A stretch of 64,000 nt of DNA, taken from Manihot esculenta. Taxonomy: Eukaryota > Streptophyta > Magnoliopsida > Malpighiales > Euphorbiaceae. Positions 12,200 to 23,592 of the stretch are shown in pieces. The stretch spans positions 1,272,912-1,336,911 of the forward strand of contig NC_035168.2 in NCBI RefSeq assembly GCF_001659605.2, given 5' to 3'. How positions within the stretch are numbered: position 1 is the stretch's first letter; every line of letters begins with the position of its first letter. The position numbers and the translations under genes are program-made. The notes under the pieces are model-generated. The model ran no database searches. It saw nothing but the letters and a program-made list of their open reading frames with translations, and had not been told where the DNA came from.

Positions 12200-13469
12200 G
12201 TAAATTTCTTGTTTTTTGTTTCAGATGGTTGTGATTTGATCTGCGAGTTGCATATTGAATAATATATTTTCAAATAGTAATTTTGCGCTGCTATGACATG
12301 AACACAAAATCCTTTTAGCTTTTGCAGGCCTTTCTGCAATGAGTAACACCAAAACATGGAAAATGACCTCTATTTTGCACACACTGCACAAGTTCTTTTA
12401 GTTTCTGTGGCTTTGTCCATTTTTTTAGGTTAATGTGTCATGTAACCTTAGCCATCTTTTTGTTAAACCGTCTGGAATCCATGTGAGGTAATTTCTTGTT
12501 AGCTCTTTTGTTTTAATTTCTGTGTTTTTGTGTTTTGCTCTCTCTCTCTAGATACGGGGAGTTATTAGTTGTAAATATTATGTTTATAGTATGCTGGAAT
12601 TTGGTTTCTTGTGAGAGGATTTTTGTTTTCTAAGGTTTTATATGATTAAAAGATGCACTTAGCATAATTTAATGAAGTAAATTTGAATATTCTTTGCTTC
12701 TAGCGTACAAGTTTGGGAGGAAAGATCTTTATTTCCCCTGTAGTCTATTAGGACTGAAGTTTTCATGTTGCTATTTGCTAGTTGATTTGATTCCAGAACT
12801 AGTTGATAAGGCATAGCATAAAGAATGATGCGATCTTGTCCCTAAACATATCTCAGTGAAAGGGGAATTCAATATTGTGTGTTTCTTGTGTAAGCGGGAT
12901 GTGATTTCACATTCGAGGAAGGTTTTGTGGAATATATGTGAATAGGCAATCTGTTTTATTATGCCAAAGGTGATGCCTCTTTGGAGCTGGAAAAGAAAAA
13001 GAATTATTTTCTTTTTTAATGTTTGAGGTAGTGAACCTTTAGAAGAAGAGCCACAATGTCTCAGCCATTGAATAGATTGTCTTGCATATATGTATATGTT
13101 CCTAAGTTCCTAGCCTAGTGGTTTGGGCCCTGCTATGTTCATTTTCAGGTGTAATTTGATGTAGTTTTTCTTTTGAGTTTAAAGTTTTATTTTTCTATGA
13201 TATTTTATTTTGATATTGCTAAAATTGATGTATGCTTTGGAAAACTAGAAGGGTTCATGGATGCAAAAATCTAGCTTATTCCTCTCTTCAACTTTCAATC
13301 TTTTAAGTAAGAACTATCCAATAATTTGAGTGATTTGATACTAGGATTTATGTCTTTTAGTAAAACTTTAGTTCTATTTGATTTATGGTGTTGTATTTTT
13401 AATCTTAGTTGTGGTGTGTGTAAACTGTTTCTTTCTTGTTATTTTGTATTATTAATGACCAAGGATCAT

Positions 13470-13810
13470 GGGAGTTGAGCTTCAGCTTGTTTAAATAAGG
13501 TTATTGAGTCTAATGTAATAAATGCACGGGCTTAAATGAGCTAATAAACAAGTGGAGTTTGAGCTTGGCTGGTTTATGAACGAGCTAATAAATGAGCCAA
13601 GCTTGACTTTAGCTTGTTAATATTGTGAATGAGCTAATAAATGAGCTGTTGAAATTGAGCTCAAGCTTGGCCTTGGCTTGTTAATATTTTAAATGAGCTA
13701 ATGGACATGTTGAGCAAGAGCTGAGCTTGTTGATATTGTAAATGAACTCAAAACTAGACAAGCTTGAAGTTAATATATTTTTAATGAGCCCATGTCAAGC
13801 TTTAGTCCCA
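13470..13810. repeat. Degenerate tandem repeat of AATGAGCTAATAAATGAGCT type
   Basis: Variants of ATGAGCTAATAAATGAGC, GAGCTTGAGCTTGGC and TTGTTAATATT recur four to five times with irregular spacing inside the leader intron of the COA3-like gene. Similar 'gagctcgagctt' repeats are scattered in dicot genomes. No ends or target duplication can be set. Confidence 0.5.
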
Positions 13811-14188
13811 GAAACCATGGGAGGTAGATGAATCTGTTAACTATGATTTTATACTGATTCATATGTTTTATGTCCACCCTCCTCTAGACTGAGGGTTGGA
13901 GTGCACTATTTTCTAAAGTTTTCATAGGCTTTTTGCTGATTAGAAGTAGCATATTGGTATTTAGGGGAAGTTAAGAGTTAAAAAAACCTCTGGATTGACT
14001 AATATGGGTAACAAGTACATTGGGAGCCCTGTAAACTGGGATGGACATTTGCATTTCACTTCATCCTAGTGAAGACTTGAGCCTGTCATTTCAAATGCTA
14101 GCTGTTAACGGACTAATTCTATATGTTCTGTTTGCTACTTCTCAGATTTGTTTGCGTAAAGCTTGGCTGGTAAGTTTTCCATTGCAAG

Positions 14189-14371
14189 ATGACTGGAATT
14201 CTGGGATTCATGAACCTTTCACCCAAGAATAAGAATTTGGTAGTTGCTGGTGGCTTGTCCGTATTTGTTTTTGGGGTATATTTTTACACTATGAGAGCTG
14301 TTGGTGGTACAGATGAGCTTCAGGTTGCTATAGATAAGTTTGAAGGGCAGAAAAGCAAGCAGGATGCTTGA
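14189..14371 (+). CDS. COA3-like mitochondrial single-span protein (60 aa)
   Basis: One exon, ATG to TGA, 60 residues. A short polar start with SPKNKN is followed by one membrane segment (about residues 17-35, LVVAGGLSVFVFGVYFYT). The acidic/basic helix DELQVAIDKFEGQKSKQ follows. The order (basic N-terminus, glycine-rich membrane helix, Y-x-YT, then DEL plus a short coiled-coil-like tail) resembles COA3/CCDC56, a small inner-membrane factor for cytochrome c oxidase assembly. The match is by pattern from memory, not a search. The ATG sits exactly at an intron acceptor (CAAG|ATG). A second in-frame Met at codon 8 could also serve. The protein is short but complete-looking, and similar short proteins are known in plants. 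Confidence 0.72.
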   Translation: MTGILGFMNLSPKNKNLVVAGGLSVFVFGVYFYTMRAVGGTDELQVAIDKFEGQKSKQDA

Positions 14372-14568
14372 GCATGAAACTAAAGGCTTGATCTTGTGAT
14401 CATTGGTGTAATAATGTAATCAGTCAGACTGAGGATAACCTTTTGGGAAAGCTGTTCTTTTCTCTGCAAGCATACATTTTAGTTTGATCCGTATGGAAAA
14501 TTGAAAAATGAAAAGAAGCTAGCTACTTCCCTCAAGTTTTGTGAAGCCAGCTATACGGGTGTGAATAA

Positions 14569-16588
14569 GGGGCAATAAGGGGCTTTTTGTCAATTTAGGG
14601 GCGGGAGACTCTTTATTTGTGTATTAGGGGTTAAAATAGAAATATTTATGAATTTGGGGTTAGGGTGACAAATGGCAGCCGAAAAACTTACTGCAAGCTG
14701 TGGTGCCTGGCGCTATTATTATTGTTTAAAATGGCGCCACTGTGAGGTCTTGATTTTTTTTAAAATTTTTTTAATTATTAAAATATTATAATTATATTAA
14801 TTAATATATTATATTTATATTATATTAATTTAATAATTATATTTATAATATATTTTTTATATAATAATTAAATTTTTTATATTAAATTTTTTATTATAAT
14901 AAATTTTTTATATTATATTTCATAACTTTCTAAAATATTAGAAATATTAATGTGATTACATACAAGTGATGAATATTTCTAATATTGTAGAGAGTTATGA
15001 CGTATAATATAAAAAATTTATTATAATAAAATTTTTAATATAAAAAATTTAATTATTATATAAAAATATAATATAAATAAAATTATTAAATTAATATTAT
15101 ATAAAAATAATATATTAATTAATTAATATAATTATAATATTTTAATAATAAAAAAATAAATTATGTCCTCATCTCTTACAAATAAAATAAAAAAATAAAT
15201 AATAGAAAAAATAAATAATAGTTTGTAAAAAAATAAATAATGGAAAAAATAAATAATAGCTTAAGAGTGGTGCAATGTATTTATTTTTTTAATTATTAAT
15301 ATATTATAATAAAATAATTATGTTATATTAATTTAATAATATTATTTATATTATATTTTTATAATAATAAATATTTTTTTATAATTTTAATATATTAATA
15401 TTTAATAAATTATAAAATTAATATTATAGTGTGATTAGAGATATAAAAATAATTGAAGTTGTGATTAGATATATAAAAATATTTTAATAATATTGTATAT
15501 ATTTATTCAGTATTTTTTATTATTTTAATAAATTAATACAGTAATATTATTTTATTATTTTAATAAATTAATACAGTAATACTGTGATTAAATAGTATCA
15601 ATAATTTTTTAATTACATAATAATATTGTTTTATAATTCTACAAATTACTAAAATCAGTTATAAATAATTATCATATTTTATAAAAATATTTTTAATATA
15701 TAAGAGTACTATAAAAGTTAATAACAAACGGACTATATATAAAAATATTTAAACGCATAAAATATTTAAAATTATTATATTATTTTACTATTAGATATTA
15801 TATAAAAATATTAAATTATTTATAATTTATTAAAGGGAAATAAATAAATTAATTAATTTAATCGCATGATAAATTAACAGTATAATTTTATTTTATCTAA
15901 ATATTAATATATATTTTATATATTAATATTTAATATATTTTATTATTAATATTTAAATTAAAAATATTACTGACTCTATATAATTTCAGTGTTATAAAAT
16001 TAATATTATTATGTGATTATGTATATTATTATAAAATTAATATTATTTTGTGATTATGTACGGCTACACAATAGCAGTTTAATAAAAATAAATTTAATTT
16101 TTATAATTTTAAATATTTATATTAATTTTTTTTATTTTTTATTAATTATTTAATTCAGTGTTTTTATATATATTTAATATCAGGTAAATAAATTTATAAT
16201 TAATATTATTTAATTATAATATTATTATAAAAATATATTAAAATTAATAAAATATATTATAAAATATTATTATAATAAAAAATATAATATAAAAATAATA
16301 TATTAATTAATTAATATAATTATAATATTTTAATAATTAAAAAAATTTAAAAAAAAATCAAGGCTCGGCACCACTTTGAGTGGCGCCAATTTTGAATGAC
16401 ACCAGGCCATTTAAAAAAATAATAATAATAATGGCCTTGCGCCACTTAAAGTGGCGTCTGTCAAACAGGCGTCAAGCAAGTTTTTCGACTGTCGCCTTTC
16501 ACCCCAACCCTAAATCCGTAAATATTTTTGTCTTAACCCCAAATACACAAATAAAAAGTCTCATACCCCTAAATTGATAAAAAGCCCT
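14569..16588. mobile_element. Foldback DNA transposon with long inverted ends, about 2.0 kb
   Basis: The left end (about 14577-14760) and the right end (about 16345-16588) are inverted copies. Left GGGGCTTTTTGTCAATTTAG matches the reverse complement of the right end, AGGGCTTTTTATCAATTTAG. Matching continues through GAGACTCTTTATTTGTGTAT, the GGGGTT blocks and the TTGATTTTTTTTAAA junction. TGAATAA at 14562-14568 and 16589-16595 may be the target duplication. The inner 1.5 kb is nearly pure A/T with no transposase frame, so the element is non-autonomous. The long ends suggest a Mutator-like or foldback class, but this is not proven. Short inner palindromes such as GCGCCACTTAAAGTGGCG (16439-16456) lie near the right end. 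Confidence 0.75.
14757..15160. repeat. About 400-bp AT-rich near-perfect palindrome inside the foldback element
   Basis: Arms of roughly 190 bp meet near 14965. Left CATAACTTTCTAAAATATTA pairs with right TAATATTGTAGAGAGTTATG. The match extends outward through TATAATATAAAAAATTTATT and AATATAATTATAATATTTTA. A third copy of the outer arm is present at about 16240-16350 next to the right end. Confidence 0.75.
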
Positions 16589-16620
16589 TGAATAAATATA
16601 TTGAATTTTTTCGACAGATA

Positions 16621-17235
16621 TTCGCACGGTTTATTTGGTGGACCATAATGATGTCTATTACAACAAAGGTGGTTTAGGCATAATTTTAAAAAATCAACTG
16701 AATGATTCTAACTATCTGGTTTCTGAAGGCTGTTTTAGATTTTGTTTAATCAGGGAAATGCATGAGATAGATTTCACTTTTAGGAAGATCGTTGGCAGCA
16801 CAACCGTCAAGTGTATGGGTAATATACCAGTCTTTAATTGGCCTGCAGATTCACAAGGATTTTGTATTAAAAGCTGACTGTTATGCTTATAGTGAAAACA
16901 TCATTATTTTCCCTCGCCATTTGCATCCATAGAATGATATTTAGTGTCAAAAGGTGGCATAAACAGCTCTAAGCAGTGACAATAGCAACAACACTGTAAT
17001 TGAATTTTGTAGCGGATTATTAATTGAGCAAACCCATGAATCTTGTGCTTCAACAAATCTATCCCTATACCTTAGTGGTAAAAATATGTGCGAGATATTA
17101 GATGATTTTGGATGTTTTTACAGTTCTGTGACGAGTAAGGCCGGAGATTCTTCATGGGATTTGTTTATTCTTTTCAGAGATAAAAAAAAATCTTTGACAT
17201 GTCTGTCCGCTTTCAATTGTTCTAAAAACTAAAAC
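16621..17235 (+). pseudogene. Unidentified coding-like relic
   Basis: An 80-codon frame at 16635-16877 (from MVDHNDVYYNKGGLG to GFCIKS) has ordinary amino-acid composition in contrast to its AT-rich surroundings. After a stop, protein-like sequence resumes in another frame around 16985-17230 (LLIEQTHESC, NMCEILDDFGCFYSSVTSKA). I do not recognise the family. It could be the worn end of a larger gene, for example a leucine-rich-repeat or disease-resistance-type C-terminus, but no motif confirms that. Confidence 0.3.
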
Positions 17236-18149
17236 CGAAGGGTTTGGCCTGCTAAACAAGATTTAAGTGTCATTTGAACTTGAGAAGTGTACAATACAAA
17301 GGAGAAGCATTTTCTAAAACCATTTTGGTCTTCGATGATACTGGTTCTTAAAGAACTAGTAATATTACATTTAATTTAAATTAAAATGGTTGAAGCATTA
17401 TATTACATTTAATTTATATTTAATTAAAATTTTATCATAATTTGAAATATTTTTTTAAAGAAAAACCAACTAAAATAATATTTATATTTGAAAAAATAGT
17501 AAAACATGAAAAAAATTATGGATATTTAAATTTTTTTACTAAGAATAATATTAGTGACAATTTTACTGTAACAATACAAATTATGTCCTTGCTATTAATA
17601 TGTGGTTTAAACCTTTAGCAACGAACAATTAGCCTCTAATACTTTTTAACAAGCTAAAATGACAAGAGCCTATTAAATGAACCCAATGCAAATTAAAGTT
17701 GAGCGCCAAACATAAACTCCAAGTTAATTAGTTTACACTCTACATTTAAATTTAAAACCAGATAAATTTTGCACGATCGTTGCAATCAGTATCTCAGCCC
17801 ATTCACTATCTCATGGCAAGATATATGTTTCTGAATTTTTAGAAAATTTTACTAATTTATTTCTATAAACCTTAAATCCAATTAAAAAATGTATTATTAT
17901 TTTAAAATACAATTATTTATTCTTCTATTAGTATTACGATCAGTCAAAGATTTGTTTAAAATGTTAAGGATTAAATGAAAAAAAAATTATGATATTTACT
18001 ATTTTTTTTTTTAAAAGCATAAAAATTTATAAATCAACCTCCGAGAAGGTAACGAAAAAAGAACAAAGTCTATTTAAGAAGATAAATTATATCTAAATAC
18101 ATTATTACAAATAAACTTTTTACTCAAACAGCAAGTCGCTTGATTGTTA
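17236..18149. other. AT-rich spacer
   Basis: No gene or element can be supported. Runs of A and T dominate from 17380 to 18010. Confidence 0.5.
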
Positions 18150-18985
18150 GCTCTTTGACCTAGAAGAAATTAATATCCATAAAATTTGAGCAAACTCTTT
18201 TGAGTCCTCGATTATTTTTTGTAAATATGAAGGAAATGACCTTCTTTATAAGTTTCAATCACCTTAACTGAATCACCTTTAATAATAACTTTTGAAAAAC
18301 CTCTATTTTGAGCTACAAAGAGAGTCTCCCAACAAGCTATGCTTTCTAAGAGTAAGAGGTCTATAAAGGAATGCTACAAAAGGCAATGCTAGTCTAGGAT
18401 TTTTCTATTACAATCACGAGCTAAAACAGCAAAAGTATCAACATTAACCTTAGAATTAACTACAACATCAAAGTTAACTTTAATAAAACCTTATGGTGGT
18501 GGAGTTTAACCAGGAACCTAATGCGAGGAGGGAATTACATGATTGATGCTACCTTCCAAAGCTAGAACAAAATCCTCAAAATGTTTAACTGCTGAGTCAG
18601 CTATCAAACTCGCTGGCTTTGAATCTTGGCAAGAAATGAAGTTGTTCTTGTCTTTCCAGATTTGCCAAAGAAAAAAAGTCGAAAGCTAAATTAAATCTTG
18701 ATGATTTGGTTTTTGGCTGAAGCTATTGCACATTGCATTACATTTATCCATTATGTGACACCTGGTAGAAGAGAGGATCGAAGGCCTAACGGGGAAGAGA
18801 ACCAAACTGTGATAGTGTGCTGGCATTGATAAAATAAATGAACTAAAGCTTCAATTTGATCATAGAAAGGGCACTGAGGGTCCAACTGTTGTAGCCGGGT
18901 ATGGAGAAGAGCATTACATGGTAATCTCTCTAAACATAATTGGCATATCAAGATCTTGATTTTACTTGGCAAATTTTGTTTACAG
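18150..18985 (-). mobile_element. LINE (non-LTR) retrotransposon 3' relic: zf-RVT and RNase H
   Basis: On the minus strand the order is that of a plant L1-type LINE C-terminus. A reverse-transcriptase zinc-binding segment at 18751-18972 contains PSKIKILICQLCLERLPCNA and later ALVHLFYQCQHTITVWFSSP. Next comes FFLWQIWKDKNNFI (about 18640). An RNase H-like domain follows (about 18150-18510) with GFIKVNFDVVVNSKVNVDTF, AVLARD and KVIIKGDSVKVIETY. Several stops (for instance after RKILD) and a lost cysteine pattern in the zinc-binding part show it is dead. No reverse transcriptase or poly-A tail is present. Confidence 0.8.
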
Positions 18986-19087
18986 AGCTTGTTCCAAAAT
19001 TATGAGAAATGGGACATAGAAACTGGACTAGGATTTCCTACATTGTTGTTTATAAGAGATTTGCTCAAATTCCTTGCCACCCTATAC

Positions 19088-20605
19088 TGATGCGGAATCC
19101 AGGACCAACTTGTGATAAAAAACCCCATCACACAACTTGATAAAAAATAAAACAAAAATATCTTCTAGAAGGTTGCTCTACTACACCCCTAACCAACCAA
19201 TGTGATTAGAAATATAGATAATCAAGGGTCTACTACACCCCTAACCAACAATGTGACTAGAAACATAGATAATCAAGTGATTCCAGCTTTGAGAACGCTA
19301 CAAGAGATTCTTGATAAGTTAACTAAGTATGGAGGAGATCCACATTAGAACGCCACAAGGTTAAACCTTGATAAGTTGCTAAATAATGGAGAAGAACCAA
19401 AATATTGTTCATAAAATCATCTTTTATTCATTGCTTCCTGTGGCTGCCACCTTAAGGGTGTTTTTATAGCCTTCAAACTCTAATTCTATTGTAGGAAGGT
19501 GTACTTACAATATAGGAAGTGTATCTAGTCAAATAATCAAATCTAGATTATATTAAAGATCATTTTCCTAAATTGTCTTGGAAAAATCTCCTTCCTAAAT
19601 GGGCTGCACAAATTTGGCTTCTAATATAGACCAAATTAATTTAAAACAAATCCCACAAAATATTAAAATACCAAAATAATAAAATTGGCTTAAATACAAT
19701 TTACTCATACATGCATTACGCGATCTGAAATTATATTGTGCGTCTACATGTATTGAAGAGTGTGTTGCTTGTTTCCTTATTCTCCTATACTTCCTAAATA
19801 TAGTTCTCATCTCACAAGTCTTGAATTAAGCAATGGTAACTTGATTTGTCATTATTTGGAGTTTCCCATTTTAAATTTTTGAAGCATCGCACCATTTCCT
19901 TGTTCGTATCATTCTCTCATTCTTTAAAAAGATTCGTCCTCGAATCTTCAACCATAATAATAATAAAAGAATCGATATACATGGATCCTCTTTGAATTCA
20001 ATATGACATTTTGCGAATGAAGTACTAAGCTTTGACATCTCTCCTTTGTTTTTTTTTTCTTTTTTTTTTTAAATCAAACAATTGAAACAATTTTTTTTTT
20101 TGCTCTTCTTTTTTTTTTATCTCTCACTTTTTAAAAAATAAATCTCACACAATTGAAATAAAAAAAATTCTTTATTTTTTTTTTGCTTTTCTTTTTTTGT
20201 AAGAGAAAGTATAATATAAACTGAAAAAAAAAAGATAGATAAAAAAAACTTACGAAATAAATAAATATAGATAAATAGGAATTTATCTATCATCGTGCTC
20301 TGAAACCAATTGATACGGAATCTAGGACCAACTTGTGATCAAAAACTCCATCACATAACTTGACAAAGAACAAAACAAAGATATCTTTCAGAAGGTTACT
20401 CTACTATACCCTAACCGATTAGAAACATAGATAATCAAGCGAAAGTTGCTCTACTGCATCCCTAACCAACAATATGACTAGAAACATAGATAATCAAATG
20501 AATATTGCTCTATCACACCCTAACCAATAATGTGATTAGAAACATAGATAATCAAGCGATTCCAATTTTAAGAACGCCACAAGAGATTTTTGATAAGTTA
20601 ATAAA
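19088..20605 (-). mobile_element. Internally deleted Ty3/gypsy-type LTR element
   Basis: Read on the minus strand. A truncated 5' LTR lies at about 20311-20605. A primer-binding site for initiator tRNA-Met (12 bases at 20297-20308; TGGTTTCAGAGC, one mismatch) follows. Only about 400 bp of interior remains. Next is the typical gypsy end signal TTCGAGGACGAATC (about 19928-19941), a purine-rich tract, and a complete 3' LTR at 19088-19911 (824 bp, TGATACG...CGCATCA). The shared part of the LTRs includes repeated ACATAGATAATCAAG blocks. Inside the 3' LTR, read on the minus strand, lie GGCTATAAAAACACCC (TATA box) and AATAAA. No gag or pol coding remains. Confidence 0.75.
20297..20308 (-). other. 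Primer-binding site (tRNA-iMet) of the deleted gypsy element
   Basis: Minus-strand TGGTTTCAGAGC differs from the canonical TGGTATCAGAGC at one base and lies two bases inside the LTR edge. It fixes the element's orientation. Confidence 0.75.
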
Positions 20606-21077
20606 TAGTAAAAGTTAAATTAATTTTCTGAATGTCTAATTATTTTTTTTACAATAATTATTAATTAATGCACACAAAATATATATATGAACTGTGAAAT
20701 GGCATACATGCATAACACTTGTGCTAAAACACTTGGTAAAAAAAGGAAAAAAAAAAAAAAAAAAAAAGAGAAAATATTTACTATTCTGAGAAGCTCGGGC
20801 CTGCCCTCGTAACATTGTTCATTTAGGCTCCGTAAGAACAAGAACGAGGTCTATGGAGTCTACGACGTCGGTTCAATTCAGAGACATTCAAGCGACACTG
20901 TTCTTCCGTGTGGTGATGAATTATTCTTCTATATTGTTGTTTTTTTTTTTGGGAAAAAAAAAAAGAACTTTCTGCATATTTCCTCCCTAGGATCGCAGTG
21001 GAGACTCGGGCGAACAATCGTCCAGGGTTTACTCACAAATTTCAAAATCCCCTTGAAACCCTAGGTTTTACGTAAAA
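20606..21077. other. Spacer and probable promoter of the zinc-finger relic
   Basis: Poly-A and poly-T runs lie near 20740-20770 and 20940-20960. A GC-richer leader-like stretch at 20990-21070 contains AAACCCTAG, a motif frequent upstream of plant translation-related genes. A 64-codon minus-strand frame at 20823-21017 has no support. Confidence 0.4.
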
Positions 21078-21673
21078 ATGGGAGGCAAATGTCCGAGCAG
21101 GAAAGCGAAGAAGAGAAATTATTCTCATAAGACTGCTTGCAGCTTCAGATTCCTCATCAAAGATTTTAATGAAATTATATTAATTGAATCCTTTCTCTCT
21201 CTTCGTGATTAATCCAAATTTTCCTCAATTTCCTGCTCTTGTTTTCACAATGTTGCTAAGGAGAAAGCCTTTTGCATTTCTATGTGTGTCTGAAACTGTG
21301 ATGACTTGACTGGTATTGCTTTGCTCACGAGGCGATGCTGTTTGTGAGGAGCTGCAAAAGCCTGAGATGGAGAAGACTTTATCCCTAAATGAGGATTTGC
21401 CTGGCATGGGCCAATATTATTGTTTGCATTGCGAGTGAGTTAATTTGAATTGATGCTTTAACTATTTACTTAAAAATTCATCCGAGGAGAAGAGGTTTTT
21501 GTTAGGCTGCTTTATTTCAAGTAGAATTCATTTTTCAAATTTTACTTGGCTGCTTCTGTTGGGTTGTTGTTGCATAATTGGTTAATTTAGTCTTTCGTTG
21601 TAGCCGATACTTTGCAATGTCTGTCACAGTGAGGGACGAGCATTTGAAGATCAAACGTCACAAGAAGCCTTAA
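21078..21673 (+). pseudogene. ZNF593/Bud20-type C2H2 zinc-finger protein, probably broken
   Basis: The family is a small nuclear C2H2 protein involved in 60S ribosome export. Three segments join in frame: 21078-21162 (MGGKCPSRKAKKRNYSHKTA then CSFRFLIK), 21332-21434 (GDAVCEELQKPEMEKTLSLN then EDLPGMGQYYCLHC) and 21604-21673 (RYFAMSVTVRDEHLKIKRHK then KP and TAA). The finger keeps its ligands: C-x2-C in CLHC and the two histidines in EHLKIKRH. Three faults stand out. The first intron has no GT donor (AAAG|ATTTTA at 21162/21163). RRTK is replaced by CSFR. The basic C-terminal extension of about 30 residues is lost at an early stop after HKKP. The other intron is normal (GA|GTGAGT, GTAG|CC). It could still be a divergent expressed copy. 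Confidence 0.7.
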
Positions 21674-22082
21674 GCTGCTTTTTATTCATCTAGTTCCTGT
21701 TCTGTGTAGGAATATTTGGGTAGGAATGCTTCATCAATTTTCAGATAATATACATACCCATACATTTTGCCTTAGTTTGTTATTATAGTAAAATTAGGTC
21801 TCACTTTCCTCGTTTGAATATGTGCTTGCTTATGCAGTCTACTAAAATTGTGGGTGGGTGATAAAATGAACCACCAATCAAGTAGCTCAGTTTGTCATGT
21901 CAAATTTTAATTTAAGCTGTAGACGTCCGAGATCTTCTGTTTTAATTTTAGGAATCTTACCTTGTTAGACTCTTGAAGCTAGGTTGTGCAAGTTCATTTT
22001 GCTAGGGGAAGGAGAATCCTAGTGCTACTATTGCTGTTGAGCTTAGAACCAGTCAGATGGTAGCATGCTTTATCAAGCCACA
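21674..22082. other. Spacer
   Basis: No feature is recognised apart from the first copy of the 5-bp target duplication CCACA at 22078-22082. Confidence 0.5.
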
Positions 22083-22369
22083 TGTAACACTTAAAAGAGA
22101 AACTCAGAGAATGGAAGAAGATGAGTGAGAATTAGATTGGGTGAGAAAAGATAAGAGGAGATGAGAGAGAAAAAAAAGATTAGATGAGAAAGAGAATTAG
22201 AATTGTAGAGGGAGGAATTATTGATTTCATTATTCAAGTGCCGAAGGAAGTATTTATACAGTTGTAACTGTAACAAACTTGTAACAACCTCTCAACAGCT
22301 AAGCCACCAAGGCCTATTTCCTCCAAAACTCGATTCACATTTTTGCCTCCACTCTGTTCTTATCAATCT
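22083..22369 (-). repeat. 3' LTR (truncated) of the gypsy element
   Basis: Begins TGTAACACTT on the plus strand and follows the other LTR to CTTATCAATC, then breaks into RT sequence. The last part of the full LTR (equivalent to 24297-24325) is missing. TATTTATACAG near 22250 marks the TATA region. Confidence 0.85.
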
Positions 22370-22669
22370 GGGAAAAAATGGTTGCACCATGGAGCTCATC
22401 AAGTAAATCATCAATGGTTGGGATGGGGAATTTGTCTTTCACTATGATGTCATTTAATCTCCTGTAGTCAATGCAAAATCTCTAAGAACCATATTTCTTT
22501 TTTATCAGAAGCACAGGAGAGGCACAAGGACTTGAACTAGGCTGAATGACTTCGTTCTGCAGCATTTCTTCTACTAATTTCTCAATTTCAGCCTTCTGGA
22601 AATGTGGATGTATGTAGGGTCGAACATTAACAGGTTGGGCTTAGGATAACAGGGATGGAGTGGTTATGA

Positions 22670-23188
22670 TTATGAAGAGGTGGCAAGGACTGTGGGTTTG
22701 CAAACACATTGCTGTAACAAAGCTTCACAACCCTGAAAAGTCTGTGGACACTCAGAAACTTGAACTGAGAATAGGGGAGAATTGAAATCACTGCCTCTCT
22801 TATGGGTCAATTTCCTGGCATCCTTGCATTGCAACAACTGTAATTGTGATGCATAATCCCCAATTCCATATAATACTACTGGTTTCCCTTGCCGTTGGAG
22901 TGTGATACTGCATTGATCAAAATCAAACAAGATTGGATTATGAGCTTTCATCCAATCTATTCCCAATACCATGTCAAAACTTCCTAATGGCAGTAGCCGG
23001 AGGTCAAATTGGAAGGGCCAACGATGAATTTTCCAAATAAATCCTAGTGTCTTTTCAGTACTGAAAATCTTCCTTCCATCAGCAACTTTAACAGAAGTGG
23101 TTGGAACTGAAACAACAGGAACCTTCAATTCCTTAACTACCTTAGCATCCAAAAAACTGTGGGTGATGCCGCTGTCTACTAGGATCAC
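22670..23188 (-). pseudogene. Gypsy retropepsin (aspartic protease) fragment
   Basis: A 172-codon open stretch. The catalytic motif appears near the start as LVDSGITHSFLDAKV (family DSGATHSF), followed by the flap region VKVADGRKIF and the conserved FDMVLGIDWMKAHNPILFDF. The protease normally cleaves the Gag-Pol polyprotein. It is the best-preserved part of the element, with no internal stop, though upstream gag is shifted and broken. Confidence 0.85.
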
Positions 23189-23592
23189 AAGCTATCTATT
23201 CTCGAGCTGACCCATCACTCTTATTCTCTCACTTCCCTGACTGCCTTCCAATGCATTGATGGACAGATTGGCCTCTTGGGAAAATTCATGTGTTTCTTTC
23301 ATAACTTCATGCCATATCTCTTTGCCTTCCGCTTCCTTCTCCGAACTAGTATCTTGCATAGACAACAAAGTCTTTTGTCAACACTTGAAACAAGGTCTGG
23401 GCTGTCTTATATTAGGCATATTTTCTTAACCAAGCCTTAGGTTCCTTCCCATTGAAGGTGATTAGCTTAATTTTAGGTAAGAAACGTTGTATACCTTCAA
23501 TTTCCACTATCGATCCAGTGCTAGTGTTCTTTTGCTTAGTTGGAATGACATTCTCTTTGAGACTCAGAAGAATTCCCTTGCCTCCGAAAGCC

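Noticed and set aside
20823..21017. 64-codon minus-strand frame upstream of the zinc-finger relic
   Set aside because: Composed of poly-Lys/Phe and leader sequence read backwards; no support as a gene.
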